From the NCBI GenBank assembly GCA_028278225.1, contig JANQEU010000095.1, positions 1-64,000 of the forward strand: 64,000 nucleotides of DNA, given 5' to 3'. Below are positions 15,764 to 25,589 of this stretch, one piece after another. The notes beneath the pieces are model-generated. The model did not search any database, was not told the origin of the DNA, and saw only the letters and a list, made by a program, of their open reading frames with translations. A program made the translations under genes and the position numbers. Each line of letters opens with the position of its first letter. Position 1 is the first letter of the stretch. The DNA comes from Cyclobacteriaceae bacterium. GTDB taxonomy: Bacteria > Bacteroidota > Bacteroidia > Cytophagales > Cyclobacteriaceae.

Positions 15764-18553
15764 CTATTTGTGTTTGTCAGAATCTGAATATTCCAGTCCT
15801 TGTTTTATGCCTACTTCGATCGCAGGAACCCCTCTTTCCATCCATAGTGGTTTTGGCGCATCCTTCAGGTAATGATCAAAATACTGGGCCAGACGGATAT
15901 TAAAATCGATCTTGTTCTGAAGCTTCTGCGGCCAGTGTGGTTCCCCCTGGTAATTGAGCATCCAGGCCGGTTTACCCAACCTCCGTAAAGCCACAAAAAG
16001 TTCAATCCCCTGATACCAGGGTACATGACCATCGGCGTCATTGTGCATCAGCAGCAGTGGTGTATTGATCTTGTCAACAAAAAAGATGGGCGAGTTTTCG
16101 ATATATCTGACCGGGTACTCCCATAACGTGCCCCCGATCCGGCTCTGTGTGTGTTCATACTGAAACATCCTGCTCAATCCGGTCCACCAACGGATACCTC
16201 CGTACGCACTGATCATATTGGGTACCGGAGCACCCGCTTCGGCGCACCGGAAAATATCTGTTTTGGTTACGAGATATGCAATCTGGTAACCACCCCAGCT
16301 ATGCCCCTGGACACCAATCCGGTCCTTATCGATAAATCCTTCCGCTATCAAAGAAGTGACACCTGGTATTACACAATTGTATGCACTCTCACCGGGATAG
16401 CCGGTTTTATAGTGAACATTCGGATTGAAAATCACATACCCCCTGGAAGCATAAAAGCTATACGTAATCGTTGATCGACCCGGTGCGGGCGCCCTGTGAT
16501 TGTTAAGGCCGTCACTGCTTTTTTCATAGAAATTGACGATCATCGGATACTTCCTGCCAGGGTCAAAATCTTCCGGCTTGACTAGTAGTCCCTCCAGTTC
16601 CTGCCCATCCAGGGAAGTCCATTTGTAAAGCTCTATGGTTCCCCAATTGTATTCACCCTGCTGTGGATTTGCATTGCTGATCTGAATGGTTTTCTTAAAT
16701 GACAGGTCCGAAGCCTGCAGATCGGGAAAAGTTTTAAAGTTCCCCCTCGTGAAGATCACCTTGTCGTCATTCTGGGCCTTTTGAATGTCGCCAAAAGCAT
16801 AGTCGCCCTCTATCAGCAGCTTTGGTGTGGAACTTTTGCCATAGGTGTATTCAAATATTGCTTCATGCTTGTCGGTCTCGTAAAACCCCGTTAGCGTCAA
16901 TTTCTGCCCGTTTTTAATGAATCGTTCTTCGTCATCCAGTTTCACATATCGATACCGCAGTTTCTGTTCTCGCCCGCTGGTAAGCTTTTTAGGAGCTGTG
17001 CTGTTTTCAGGATCCACTTCCCAGATATCATACCGGTCATAGATAAGCAGTTTGCTGTCGTCTTCGATCCAGGACATCACACCATATGGTCCCGGGTAGC
17101 TGGGAGAATCATGTTTTTCGTTATAGAAAAGTACCTGCTTGTTGTCCGTAATCTTAAAGATCCCGGCCTTGGCGAACGAATAAGTGTACCAGGCGGTATC
17201 CTTTCTGCTGTACCAGTAAGCGTAATCCCCTTTGGGAGATTGGCGTGTATCCCCCCGAATGTTTTTCGCGATCAAACGGGATTGGCCTGTACCAAGATCA
17301 ATGGCGTAGAGGTCGTTCCCTGCTCCACCTTCCCAGGAAATTTCTTTGAGATACGGCTGGTTATTTTGTCCCACCGCATATGGTGCATTGCCTTCATCCC
17401 CCAGGATAACTTCGGGGATCTCAATGCCTGACAAGGGCACAAGCCTATCTTGTTCTATATGGAAAACTGCCACGTAAGCCTTCTCCGAATCCTCCTTCTT
17501 TTCAATTTTTTGTTGGGTGTGCAGCCGCGGATCCGTATAGCTCCAGACTTCCACATTGACTATCTCCTCAGGCAACAGGGAGGTGTCCTTGACAATCGGA
17601 TAAGTTGCCAGCCCCAGAAATAATCTGGACCCATCCTCGGAGAAATTGTTTTCATAAAACTCATTTACTCGCCATTTATCATTCAGATCCGGGTGATCGG
17701 AAGTAACAACAGCCCTCGATGAGTCCTGGGTAGCATTCCAATAGTTCAGATCCCATTTTCTTACCAGTGCTTTAGTGGTATCCGGATCGCTAACAAAAAC
17801 AAACTGCCTGCCGGCTTCATCGAACGCCAGTGATTGATATTTCCCTTTGGATCGGAATACCGGGATCAGATTTTTCTCATCAGCATCAAAGACGTAAACG
17901 CCCTCCTGAAATGTGGAGTCACCTTTGCTCACAAATCCGATCGAAGGACCTTTTTCTGCCAAGACATAATCCGTAACCTCGGGAAATTCAAATGTTTCCG
18001 CCGTTGACAACTGCATTAAGACCAATGGGTAAGATTTTTCCTTGTCTGAAGATTTTTTGCTCTTTTTCTTCCCTTTGGTGGTGTCGTTTGGCGGGTCATA
18101 TTGGTAACCCACCCAGTCAGACCATTTCTCGGGTAATTTCACAGAGATTAACCCAGCAAATTTCTGAGTCGTTTTTGCCGTCAGGTCGAAGATGCACAGG
18201 GAGTCTTTGGGCAGGTCCTCCTCTTTGGTCTTTATCCGGCGCAGCTCTCGTTCTTCCCACATGTCCGGCTTTATCTTAAAAATCATGTGGCTGGAATTGA
18301 ATGTTATTCCGGGATCAACGCCACGCTCATAAGTCAGGACTTCATTACCTTTTCCATCCACCAGTTTCAAAACGGGATTTGCCTCCCCATTCGATTTCAG
18401 TACGTAGGAGACCCACTCACCATCCCTGCTTATCGACTGGTCATCAATATTTCGCCAAATGTGATAAGCATCATGATCCAGTACTTTTTTATTTTGACCA
18501 AATGCACTTTGGGTACAGAAAATGACTAGCAGGATGACAGTAAAGTTCTTCAT
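15764..18553 (-). CDS. S9 family peptidase (prolyl-oligopeptidase fold), secreted
   Basis: A 929-residue protein with a signal peptide (NFTVILLVIFCTQSAFGQ). A long N-terminal beta-propeller (about 30-630) precedes a C-terminal alpha/beta-hydrolase domain. The nucleophile is Ser752 in GHSWGGY, the Asp lies in HNDADGHVPW and the His in GEPHWPQ, so the triad is complete. It should cleave short peptides in the periplasm or at the surface. There is a Lys-rich insert at about 165-175 (KGKKKSKKSSDKEK). It is on the minus strand behind the DUF418 gene, 97 bp downstream of it. Confidence 0.92.
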   Translation of the reverse strand: MKNFTVILLVIFCTQSAFGQNKKVLDHDAYHIWRNIDDQSISRDGEWVSYVLKSNGEANPVLKLVDGKGNEVLTYERGVDPGITFNSSHMIFKIKPDMWEERELRRIKTKEEDLPKDSLCIFDLTAKTTQKFAGLISVKLPEKWSDWVGYQYDPPNDTTKGKKKSKKSSDKEKSYPLVLMQLSTAETFEFPEVTDYVLAEKGPSIGFVSKGDSTFQEGVYVFDADEKNLIPVFRSKGKYQSLAFDEAGRQFVFVSDPDTTKALVRKWDLNYWNATQDSSRAVVTSDHPDLNDKWRVNEFYENNFSEDGSRLFLGLATYPIVKDTSLLPEEIVNVEVWSYTDPRLHTQQKIEKKEDSEKAYVAVFHIEQDRLVPLSGIEIPEVILGDEGNAPYAVGQNNQPYLKEISWEGGAGNDLYAIDLGTGQSRLIAKNIRGDTRQSPKGDYAYWYSRKDTAWYTYSFAKAGIFKITDNKQVLFYNEKHDSPSYPGPYGVMSWIEDDSKLLIYDRYDIWEVDPENSTAPKKLTSGREQKLRYRYVKLDDEERFIKNGQKLTLTGFYETDKHEAIFEYTYGKSSTPKLLIEGDYAFGDIQKAQNDDKVIFTRGNFKTFPDLQASDLSFKKTIQISNANPQQGEYNWGTIELYKWTSLDGQELEGLLVKPEDFDPGRKYPMIVNFYEKSSDGLNNHRAPAPGRSTITYSFYASRGYVIFNPNVHYKTGYPGESAYNCVIPGVTSLIAEGFIDKDRIGVQGHSWGGYQIAYLVTKTDIFRCAEAGAPVPNMISAYGGIRWWTGLSRMFQYEHTQSRIGGTLWEYPVRYIENSPIFFVDKINTPLLLMHNDADGHVPWYQGIELFVALRRLGKPAWMLNYQGEPHWPQKLQNKIDFNIRLAQYFDHYLKDAPKPLWMERGVPAIEVGIKQGLEYSDSDKHK

Positions 18554-18650
18554 AATTTTAATTGATCGTGGTGTAGCGGCAAATTACCGCGTGGCTCCAG
18601 AAAGAGAAAGCCAGATTCCGTTTGCGGTCGAGGAAAGTGATCAGAAACCG

Positions 18651-19874
18651 CTACTTTCTGAAAGGCTGCATCTTCATGTAGGTAAGTGATCGCCACATCC
18701 ATTCCAGGGGGCCGAACCGAAAGCGATGCAACCACGGTCCGGACCAAATAACCTGTAAGATCCAAACGGCAACAACAGCTATTAGCTGTTCCTTTCGCTC
18801 CAGTCGTCCAAACAAGCCAAACCCGATCCCATAAAATACTAGGGTACAAAGAATGGACTGCGCGATGTAATTCGTCAATGCCATCTGACCCACCGCTGCA
18901 AGCCGGTCTTTCAGCCATCCCAGGGCATTGGAACGGGCAATTAACATTATGCCACAGATGTAACCAAAACTCACAAAGGCACTTCCCCAATAATTAAATT
19001 GAGATCCCAGGTACATCGAGTATTCCAGTGCAAAGTTTGCCTGGAAGTTGCGGTATACACCGTAAATGACGAGTGAAAATCCTATGGCCCATCCTATGAT
19101 CAACCCTCGCCGGTAGAACCCTGAAGAACGTCCGGCTGTCAGGACACCCCATTTATACAATGCCATGCCAACAAGCATCAATCCCCCAGCCCGCCAGAGG
19201 AACAGGAAAAGGAACACACCGGTTTCCATGAAAATTGCAGATGATGAATTTTTACTCAACTGCTCCGCATAAGTTCCGGTAATAGCAGCGATTTCATTCT
19301 GAATGGTAATGGTATCGGGTATCCAGCTTTCCCGTAAGGCAATGATTGATTCCGGGGGCCAGTAGTCCATCGATAGCCCAGCCATGACATAGATCACGGT
19401 ATGGACTGCTATCAGGACGGTTCCGACTATCATCAATTTTACGGGCTTTGCCTTTCTGAACAGATAGGCAAACAAAGCACACAGGGCATAAGGCACCAAA
19501 ATGTCACCATACCAGATGATGTGAGCATGCAGCAAACCGATGATCAATAACCAAAAGGTTCTCCGGTAATGCAGCCCGGCGGAACGACCGCTTTTTTCCT
19601 CGGCACTCTGAGTGACCAGTACGATCCCTGCTCCATACAGAATGGAAAATATGGTCATGAATTTCTGATCGCCAAAGATGTGACTCAACAGCCAGACCCA
19701 TCGATTGGCGCCTGACATGTCACCGTATGCCATCGGGTTGAGGTAGGCGGCACCGGGCATGGCAAAGCTCTGGATATTGATGATCAGGATCCCGAGGATG
19801 GCAAACCCTCTGAGGAAATCGAGGGCCTGTATTCGTTCGGAGGAGGAGGTTGGTTGCAAAATGGCAGTGGACAT
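18651..19874 (-). CDS. DUF418 domain-containing inner-membrane protein
   Basis: A 407-residue polytopic membrane protein. The N terminus has the DUF418 signature IQALDFLRGFAILGILIINIQSFAMP and the C-terminal block GQMALTNYIAQSILCTLVFYGIGFG with the closing W-x-x-FRFGPLEWMWRSLTY. About ten hydrophobic segments are visible. The family (YeiB-like) has no firmly established function; links to acyl or isoprenoid-type transfer are speculative. It is upstream of the S9 peptidase and downstream of the Ere-like gene, all on the minus strand. Confidence 0.9.
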   Translation of the reverse strand: MSTAILQPTSSSERIQALDFLRGFAILGILIINIQSFAMPGAAYLNPMAYGDMSGANRWVWLLSHIFGDQKFMTIFSILYGAGIVLVTQSAEEKSGRSAGLHYRRTFWLLIIGLLHAHIIWYGDILVPYALCALFAYLFRKAKPVKLMIVGTVLIAVHTVIYVMAGLSMDYWPPESIIALRESWIPDTITIQNEIAAITGTYAEQLSKNSSSAIFMETGVFLFLFLWRAGGLMLVGMALYKWGVLTAGRSSGFYRRGLIIGWAIGFSLVIYGVYRNFQANFALEYSMYLGSQFNYWGSAFVSFGYICGIMLIARSNALGWLKDRLAAVGQMALTNYIAQSILCTLVFYGIGFGLFGRLERKEQLIAVVAVWILQVIWSGPWLHRFRFGPLEWMWRSLTYMKMQPFRK

Positions 19875-19935
19875 CCTTTTTGATTACAAATTAACTACTC
19901 CGGGGGAGAGTTCCTGCCCTGTCCATACGGATTTT

Positions 19936-21150
19936 TTAACGCTTTGGTGGTGATACTTTTTTTACAAAGATCAATCCGTCAAAATGCCGGGAAAGTACCA
20001 GCTTGTTCGATTGGTTGAGATCTAAAAAAGTGTCGTTCACCACTATTTGCCGATTAAAAACCGATGTACCGCTATCTGCTCTCACAAATTGACAAAACCC
20101 GTCCAGTTCCATCATCACATGCTTGAGGTCAAGCTGTGTGGTATCCGGTGGATCCATTGGTTTGGAATCTCCGGAATTCCCCGCGTATTCTCCGTCCAGG
20201 GCAAAAGAACCCAAAACAAACATTTCGTCCCCGTATCTGCTGTTCAGGACTTGCCCCATCGTAAGGATCTTATCATTGTACCGCGAGGCATGATAATTAT
20301 GGGTCAGCACAATGACCTTCCGGTCAGGATACAGATTTTCAATCAGCCATATAGTGTTGTCTGCCATGATCGAATCCCTGGCCGCAAACCTTGTGTCCCA
20401 ATCCTTGTCTTTTGTGAATTGTAAGTAATACTGCAGGTAACTAATCCTGTTTTGAACGCCCTTTAGAACGATCGGGTGGATATTTCCATCTTCCATAGCT
20501 GAATACAGCAATTGCCAATCGGCAATAAGCGCATTTGTTACCGGCGCAATGGAATCGTAAACGGCGTTTCTGAATTGACGTGAGACCAACGAAAAACGAT
20601 GCTCTAATCCCCACGAAGCTGCTGAGTCAAGACCCAGTCGATTAGTCTCCTGTTTAAGTGTTTGGTAAAAGGATATACCAAATCGCTGCGGATCAAAACC
20701 GGCAAACTCGATATCATATTCCCTGATGAACTGCATTAGTTCTCTCCTGGATTGATTACGCCAACCACCGAAAAATCCGGCGGTGAGTTCAGCAGGTGAT
20801 AATTCTGTTTTTCTGATATTCAGATCTATTAGCTCACCCATTCCGGATTCAAAAAGTATCACTTCAAAGCCCTCTTTCGTGACCAGAAATTCTATCAGGC
20901 TATTCTGCATTTCAAAGATCTCGTGTGCCCCATGGGTGAATTCACCGATAGAAACAATTTTTTTGTCCTTGACATACTCAGAGATACTGATCCAGTCTGC
21001 TTTTGAAAAGTCCGGAGATTGGGAGATCACTTTGGAGTTGGACTGTAATTCTTCGATCTCTTCTCCGGTAAGGAACTGTGCGCTGATACTACAGGATACC
21101 AGTATTGCGATCGTTAGCAAAGGATATTTTAAGTCAGGATTTGGCAACAT
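19936..21150 (-). CDS. Erythromycin esterase family protein (secreted)
   Basis: A 404-residue protein with a signal peptide (LLTIAILVSCSISAQ, about 10-25). The Ere-family active-site blocks are present: IGEFTHGAHE (the Glu-x-x-His pair), ILFESGMGE, and VIVLTHNYHAS (second catalytic-region His). In the characterised enzymes EreA/EreB these hydrolyse the macrolide lactone, but most family members have unknown natural esters as substrates. The signal peptide points to periplasmic action, unlike the cytosolic resistance enzymes, so calling it a macrolide resistance gene would be an over-reading. It is divergent from the PadR gene at 21296. Confidence 0.87.
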   Translation of the reverse strand: MLPNPDLKYPLLTIAILVSCSISAQFLTGEEIEELQSNSKVISQSPDFSKADWISISEYVKDKKIVSIGEFTHGAHEIFEMQNSLIEFLVTKEGFEVILFESGMGELIDLNIRKTELSPAELTAGFFGGWRNQSRRELMQFIREYDIEFAGFDPQRFGISFYQTLKQETNRLGLDSAASWGLEHRFSLVSRQFRNAVYDSIAPVTNALIADWQLLYSAMEDGNIHPIVLKGVQNRISYLQYYLQFTKDKDWDTRFAARDSIMADNTIWLIENLYPDRKVIVLTHNYHASRYNDKILTMGQVLNSRYGDEMFVLGSFALDGEYAGNSGDSKPMDPPDTTQLDLKHVMMELDGFCQFVRADSGTSVFNRQIVVNDTFLDLNQSNKLVLSRHFDGLIFVKKVSPPKR

Positions 21151-21295
21151 AGATCTATTATTTTCAAACTCAAAAGAAAGACACTGCCATTTAATGAAAG
21201 TTACCCGAATCCCGAAAGTTAATGGTGCTGGTTGAGCAATCTATCATTTTTGTCAAAATCGAAACAACCTCTCAATTTTCCCGTATCATTACTTT

Positions 21296-21625
21296 ATGAA
21301 AGGAACACACCTCGGTGAACTGGAGGAAATGATACTTCTGGTAATCGCCAATCTGGATAACAATGCATATGGCCTGAATATCAGAAATTTTATACGGCAA
21401 AAGTGTGATCGAAGTGTCAGCATCAGTACGGTGCATTCAACCATTCACAGACTGGAAAATAAGGGCTTCTTAAGATCAAAATACAGCCATACGAATTCTC
21501 CGGAGCGCGGTGGCCGGCCCAAACTGCTTTTCACGATCACTTCCTCGGGCAGGGATGCTATCAAAGCAACAATGGAGCTGCGCAACGCACTATGGAAAAC
21601 AATCCCCGGTCTGTCATTTGAATAA
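21296..21625 (+). CDS. PadR family transcriptional regulator
   Basis: A 109-residue winged-helix protein parallel to the one at 4843. It has GELEEMILLVIANLDNNAYGLNIRNFI, recognition helix VSISTVHSTIHRLENKGFL and wing SPERGGRPKLLFTITSSG. It is the expected repressor of the permease gene that starts 7 bp downstream. The two PadR proteins differ in their recognition helices (SMGALHTGLYRLE against SISTVHSTIHRLE), so they probably read different operators. Confidence 0.9.
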   Translation: MKGTHLGELEEMILLVIANLDNNAYGLNIRNFIRQKCDRSVSISTVHSTIHRLENKGFLRSKYSHTNSPERGGRPKLLFTITSSGRDAIKATMELRNALWKTIPGLSFE

Positions 21626-21632
21626 GCGGTCT

Positions 21633-24290
21633 ATGAAACAGCCTCCCAGGTGGATAGAGAAATTGCTACGTCGATTCATCGATCCCTCATTGTATGATGA
21701 GGTACATGGGGACATGCTGGAGGATTACCATTACAATGTCAAACATGGAGGGATTACCGCTGCAAAATGGAAGTTTATCCTCTCAGCGGCAGGGTATTTT
21801 CGCTATATGCACCTTTTGAGATTTAACCGTTCCACTCACAACAGTACTTCAATGGATATCTGGAAAAACTACTTTATTTCTTCCTACAGGAACTTAGCAC
21901 GAAATAAGCGATACACCGCGATCAGTTTGCTCGGGCTAGTGGTGGGTTTTGCCTCGGCAATCGCCATACTTCAGTATGCTTTTTACGAAAGCAGCTACGA
22001 CAGCTTTCACGGGGAGCCTATATTCCGGCTGACTCACACGTTTACCAATAATTCGGGAGTATCAGAGGGGGCTTCCACATTGATGGCAATGAAAGAGGCT
22101 TTGCTTTCAGAGGTCCCGGAAGTCAACAAGGTTACCCATTTCCTAAGTACCGGGGGAACCGTGAAAGTACAGGAGGAAATCTATTCGGGTGAAAATATAG
22201 TTGGTGCAGCTCCTGATTTTTTTGATGTCTTTCGCTTTAGAATACTCGGTGGAAATGCCGTGGAACTCGACAATCCGGATGTCATCTTCATTTCAGAATC
22301 TACCGCTTCAAAATACTTCGGTCCGGAAGATGCATTGAACCAGGTGGTGGAGATGCAGGGCATCTTTGGTCAGACATGGGACGCCAGGGTCGGAGGAGTG
22401 TTTGAAGACATTCCCATGAACTCACATCTTCGTATTGACATCATTTTTTCGGAAACTAAAATTTTGACCGCCTTTCGGGAAGGTAATTTCTTTGGCAATA
22501 TTACATTTCAGGAGATACCATGGCGGCTGCTGGGATTCCCGACTTATGTGATCCTGGAGCCGGGTGCGAGTCACGAACAGGTGATTTCCAAAGCAAACGA
22601 ATTGATTGCCATCAATAGGGAGGCCATCAACAAAGAACTTGACCAGAAACATGAAGTATGGCTGCAGCCTGTTTCGGAGATTCATACCACACCTGGTATT
22701 CAGTCAGAGATGAGTCCCACCAATGACCGGAAAGTGATCCTGCTTTTTACATTCATCGCCATTTTCATTCTGGCCATTGCCTGGATCAACTACATCAATA
22801 TGGCGACGGCACGCTCCGTGACGCGGGGAAAAGAAGTGGGCGTTCGTAAAGTTCTCGGCTCACATAGAAAACAGCTCAGGAATCAATTCCTTCTTGAAGC
22901 ATTCATATTAAATGCTTTCGGTCTATTCCTCTCCCTTTTGCTGGTTATTCCGGCAGCACCCTATCTGGAAGAGATTGTAGGTGTCAGGTTCTTCCATACT
23001 ATGTGGACGAATTCGGAACTGATCATTTTTATCATAGGCGTCCTTTTCCTGGGATCTTTTGTTTCCGGCATATATCCGGCATTTACATTGTCCAATTTTG
23101 ATTGCCTGGAAGTAATTAAAGGCAAACTGAAATATTCTTCCAAAGGTGTGATCTTACGGCGTATACTCGTAGTTTCCCAATTCGTGTTTTCAATATTCCT
23201 GATTGCGGCGTTGCTCATCGTGCAATCGCAGATGAACTTTATGCTCAACCATAACCTTGGTATCAGTATCGATCGGACTTTCCTTGTAAGTGCCAGTGGA
23301 GGCGCCTCCGAGCCTGACAATTATCCATCGAAGATGCGGGCACTGGTCAATGAATTTATGGAAATCCCGGGTGTTGAAAGTGTTTCCGTCTCCTCAATTG
23401 TACCCGGCATTGTCAATCAGTGGCGAAATTCGACCGAAAGACGTACCGGTGAAGGAGCAGGATTATTTATTCACCGGTCCATCATCGATGAAAATTTCAT
23501 GGATCTTTATGAAATTGATATTATAGCCGGGCGCAACGTCAGCAAGTCCTTTGCCAATGACGGCCAATCCCTGATCGTGAATGAGACAACACGCAAACGT
23601 TTAGGGTACAACTCACCTGAAGACATCCTGAATGAAAAAATATATTTCGCCGGTCTGGAATACAATGTGATTGGAGTGGTCGATGACTTCTATCAGCGAG
23701 GGGCGCACTTTGCCTATGAGCCTATGAGCTTTCAATTGGACACAACCCTAACCGGAGGATTCATTTCCATAAAATTTAATACAGGCAACCTGAGAGATCT
23801 CTTATCCGGAATTGAGGATAAATTCAAAAGTGCCTTCCCTGATGCTCCCTACAATGGGAGGTTTTTGGATACCATCTTTCAAAATCAGTACACTGCTGAA
23901 TTTCGTTTTCGTAATTTGTTCACGATCTTCTCCACCATAGCGCTACTCATTGCATGCCTGGGCCTTGCAGGTCTGTCCTCTTACATTATCAATCAAAAAA
24001 TGAAAGAGATCAGCATCAGAAAGGTTCTAGGCGCTTCCGGGTCAAACCTGTTTGTCCTGCTAAATAAAGAATACCTTGTCATCAGCATTCTCGCATTCCT
24101 GGGAGCTGGTCCCGCGATCTACTTCCTGAGCCCCGTGTGGTTACAAAACTTTGAAAACAGGATCAATGTCCATCCGGGATTCTACATTGTTCCGCTTGTT
24201 ATCATTACCTCGGTGGTCTTACTCACCACTATCAGCTATACACTTCGCGCGATCCATGTGAACCCATCCAGAATGCTAAAGGAAGAATGA
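21633..24290 (+). CDS. FtsX-like ABC transporter permease with N-terminal permease-prefix domain
   Basis: An 885-residue paralogue of the 2213-4846 permease. The prefix domain (MKQPPRWIEKLLRRFIDPSLYDEVHGDMLEDY...) precedes a first helix around 100-120, then MacB-like periplasmic sequence and two FtsX repeats ending ARSVTRGKEVGVRKVLGS and NQKMKEISIRKVLGAS. I use ATG 21633, 7 bp after the PadR stop, because the family begins with this prefix; a longer in-frame start at 21510 lies inside padR. No ATPase partner is nearby. Substrate is unknown; regulation by the coupled PadR is inferred from position. Confidence 0.88.
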   Translation: MKQPPRWIEKLLRRFIDPSLYDEVHGDMLEDYHYNVKHGGITAAKWKFILSAAGYFRYMHLLRFNRSTHNSTSMDIWKNYFISSYRNLARNKRYTAISLLGLVVGFASAIAILQYAFYESSYDSFHGEPIFRLTHTFTNNSGVSEGASTLMAMKEALLSEVPEVNKVTHFLSTGGTVKVQEEIYSGENIVGAAPDFFDVFRFRILGGNAVELDNPDVIFISESTASKYFGPEDALNQVVEMQGIFGQTWDARVGGVFEDIPMNSHLRIDIIFSETKILTAFREGNFFGNITFQEIPWRLLGFPTYVILEPGASHEQVISKANELIAINREAINKELDQKHEVWLQPVSEIHTTPGIQSEMSPTNDRKVILLFTFIAIFILAIAWINYINMATARSVTRGKEVGVRKVLGSHRKQLRNQFLLEAFILNAFGLFLSLLLVIPAAPYLEEIVGVRFFHTMWTNSELIIFIIGVLFLGSFVSGIYPAFTLSNFDCLEVIKGKLKYSSKGVILRRILVVSQFVFSIFLIAALLIVQSQMNFMLNHNLGISIDRTFLVSASGGASEPDNYPSKMRALVNEFMEIPGVESVSVSSIVPGIVNQWRNSTERRTGEGAGLFIHRSIIDENFMDLYEIDIIAGRNVSKSFANDGQSLIVNETTRKRLGYNSPEDILNEKIYFAGLEYNVIGVVDDFYQRGAHFAYEPMSFQLDTTLTGGFISIKFNTGNLRDLLSGIEDKFKSAFPDAPYNGRFLDTIFQNQYTAEFRFRNLFTIFSTIALLIACLGLAGLSSYIINQKMKEISIRKVLGASGSNLFVLLNKEYLVISILAFLGAGPAIYFLSPVWLQNFENRINVHPGFYIVPLVIITSVVLLTTISYTLRAIHVNPSRMLKEE

Positions 24291-24341
24291 CACAGGGAAG
24301 TAAATGCTGGTAAAATCCCTGTTACTTTTTAAATTTCCTGA

Positions 24342-25475
24342 ATGGGAAAATCATTGTTATTACTCGGTATACTCATCTCATTTGATTTGGGGGCCCAGGG
24401 GACATTGTCTGCGTCTGAAATTGCTGATGGTGTAAAATCTTATCAGGATCTGTTCAATCGCTCAATGCGGGACAGTGTGTCCTGCTTTCGGATACCCAGC
24501 GTCGTCACGGCACCCAATGGGGACATTGTCGCTGCCATCGATGAACGTGTGCCTTCGTGTGGTGATCTGAAGTGGAGCAGGGACATAAATATTGTCATAA
24601 GACGAAGTACTGACAATGGCTTATCATGGTCCGAAATCGAAACAGTGGTCGACTACCCTCAGGGGCAATCTGCATCCGATCCATCCATGATAGTCGACCA
24701 TTTTACAGGTGAAATCTGTATGTTCTATAATTTCATGGATCTGGATAAAGAAAAAGACGTCTACTACCTGCACATGATCAAAAGCAGGGACAACGGAAAA
24801 ACCTGGAACGAGCCGGTTGACATCACCGCTCAAATTACCAAGCCGGAATGGCATAATGCCTTTAAATTCATCACCTCAGGACGCGGGATTCAGACACGGT
24901 CCGGAAAACTGTTGCACTGCCTGGTGAACCTGGAAAATGGTACCCATATCTTCGCAAGTGATGACCATGGCAGTTCGTGGTACCTGATTGACAACCCCAT
25001 CACTCCTGCCAATGAATCCAAGATCGTCGAATTGGCTGATGGCGCCTGGATGGTCAATAGTCGAACCAACGAGTCCGGACTGAGGTATGTTCACATCTCA
25101 AGGGATGAAGGACAAAGCTGGGAAACAAAAGCCGATACGGCTCTGAGCGATCCGGGATGCAATGCCAGCATCATTCGGTATACTTCCGTAGAAGACGGTC
25201 ACGATAAAAACCGGCTGCTATTTTCCAATGCCAATTCATCCGAAAACCGGGAAAACATGACAGTTCGGGTCAGTTATGACGAAGGGCATACCTGGTCCCG
25301 GGGCAAAACATTATACGCAGGTAGTTCCGCCTATTCGTCACTGACAATTCTGGAAAATGGTGAGATCGGTTTATTTTTTGAAAAGGATAACTACCAGTCA
25401 AATGTGTTTGTACGATTTACGCTGGAATGGCTGACGGATGGACAGGATCAGTACACCCACAAAAAAGTCAGATAG
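24342..25475 (+). CDS. Exo-alpha-sialidase (neuraminidase), GH33-type
   Basis: A 377-residue secreted enzyme with a signal peptide (LLLLGILISFDLGAQG). It has the FRIP motif (CFRIPSV, about 48-54) with the sialate-binding Arg, a likely catalytic Asp region (AAIDERVPSCGD), and five Asp boxes of the S-x-D-x-G-x-(S/T)-W type (STDNGLSW, SRDNGKTW, SDDHGSSW, SRDEGQSW, SYDEGHTW). This is the six-bladed propeller signature. It would release terminal sialic acid from glycans outside the cytoplasm. A single catalytic domain fits a minimal bacterial sialidase. No nan catabolic genes are in the window. Confidence 0.9.
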   Translation: MGKSLLLLGILISFDLGAQGTLSASEIADGVKSYQDLFNRSMRDSVSCFRIPSVVTAPNGDIVAAIDERVPSCGDLKWSRDINIVIRRSTDNGLSWSEIETVVDYPQGQSASDPSMIVDHFTGEICMFYNFMDLDKEKDVYYLHMIKSRDNGKTWNEPVDITAQITKPEWHNAFKFITSGRGIQTRSGKLLHCLVNLENGTHIFASDDHGSSWYLIDNPITPANESKIVELADGAWMVNSRTNESGLRYVHISRDEGQSWETKADTALSDPGCNASIIRYTSVEDGHDKNRLLFSNANSSENRENMTVRVSYDEGHTWSRGKTLYAGSSAYSSLTILENGEIGLFFEKDNYQSNVFVRFTLEWLTDGQDQYTHKKVR

Positions 25476-25505
25476 CTGAATTTTGGCGCGGTTAATATTC
25501 ACGCT

Positions 25506-25586
25506 ACAAACGTATTTTATAACTATCGAAATAGTAATAAAACTATATAAATAGTTGTATTATTAATTTTATAGTAATACGTTTGT
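25506..25586 (+). promoter_or_regulatory. Operator tract of the blaI operon: phased dyads inside an inverted repeat
   Basis: Two dyads ACTAT-N4-ATAGT lie at 25522-25535 and 25542-25555, exactly 20 bp apart. A half-conserved third lies at 25562-25575. An 11-bp perfect inverted repeat ACAAACGTATT / AATACGTTTGT at 25506-25516 and 25576-25586 encloses them. It ends 3 bp before the blaI ATG, so a bound repressor would also cover the start region. Two-turn phasing suits cooperative BlaI/MecI dimer binding; the assignment is inferred from position and symmetry. Confidence 0.6.
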
Positions 25587-25589
25587 CCC

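Noticed and set aside
18550-18990. 146-residue minus-strand frame between the S9 peptidase and DUF418
   Set aside because: It overlaps the DUF418 coding sequence out of frame and has no domain; DUF418 motifs are clear in the other frame.
21510-21632. Upstream extension of the second FtsX-like permease
   Set aside because: It lies inside the padR coding sequence; the prefix domain begins at the ATG 21633.
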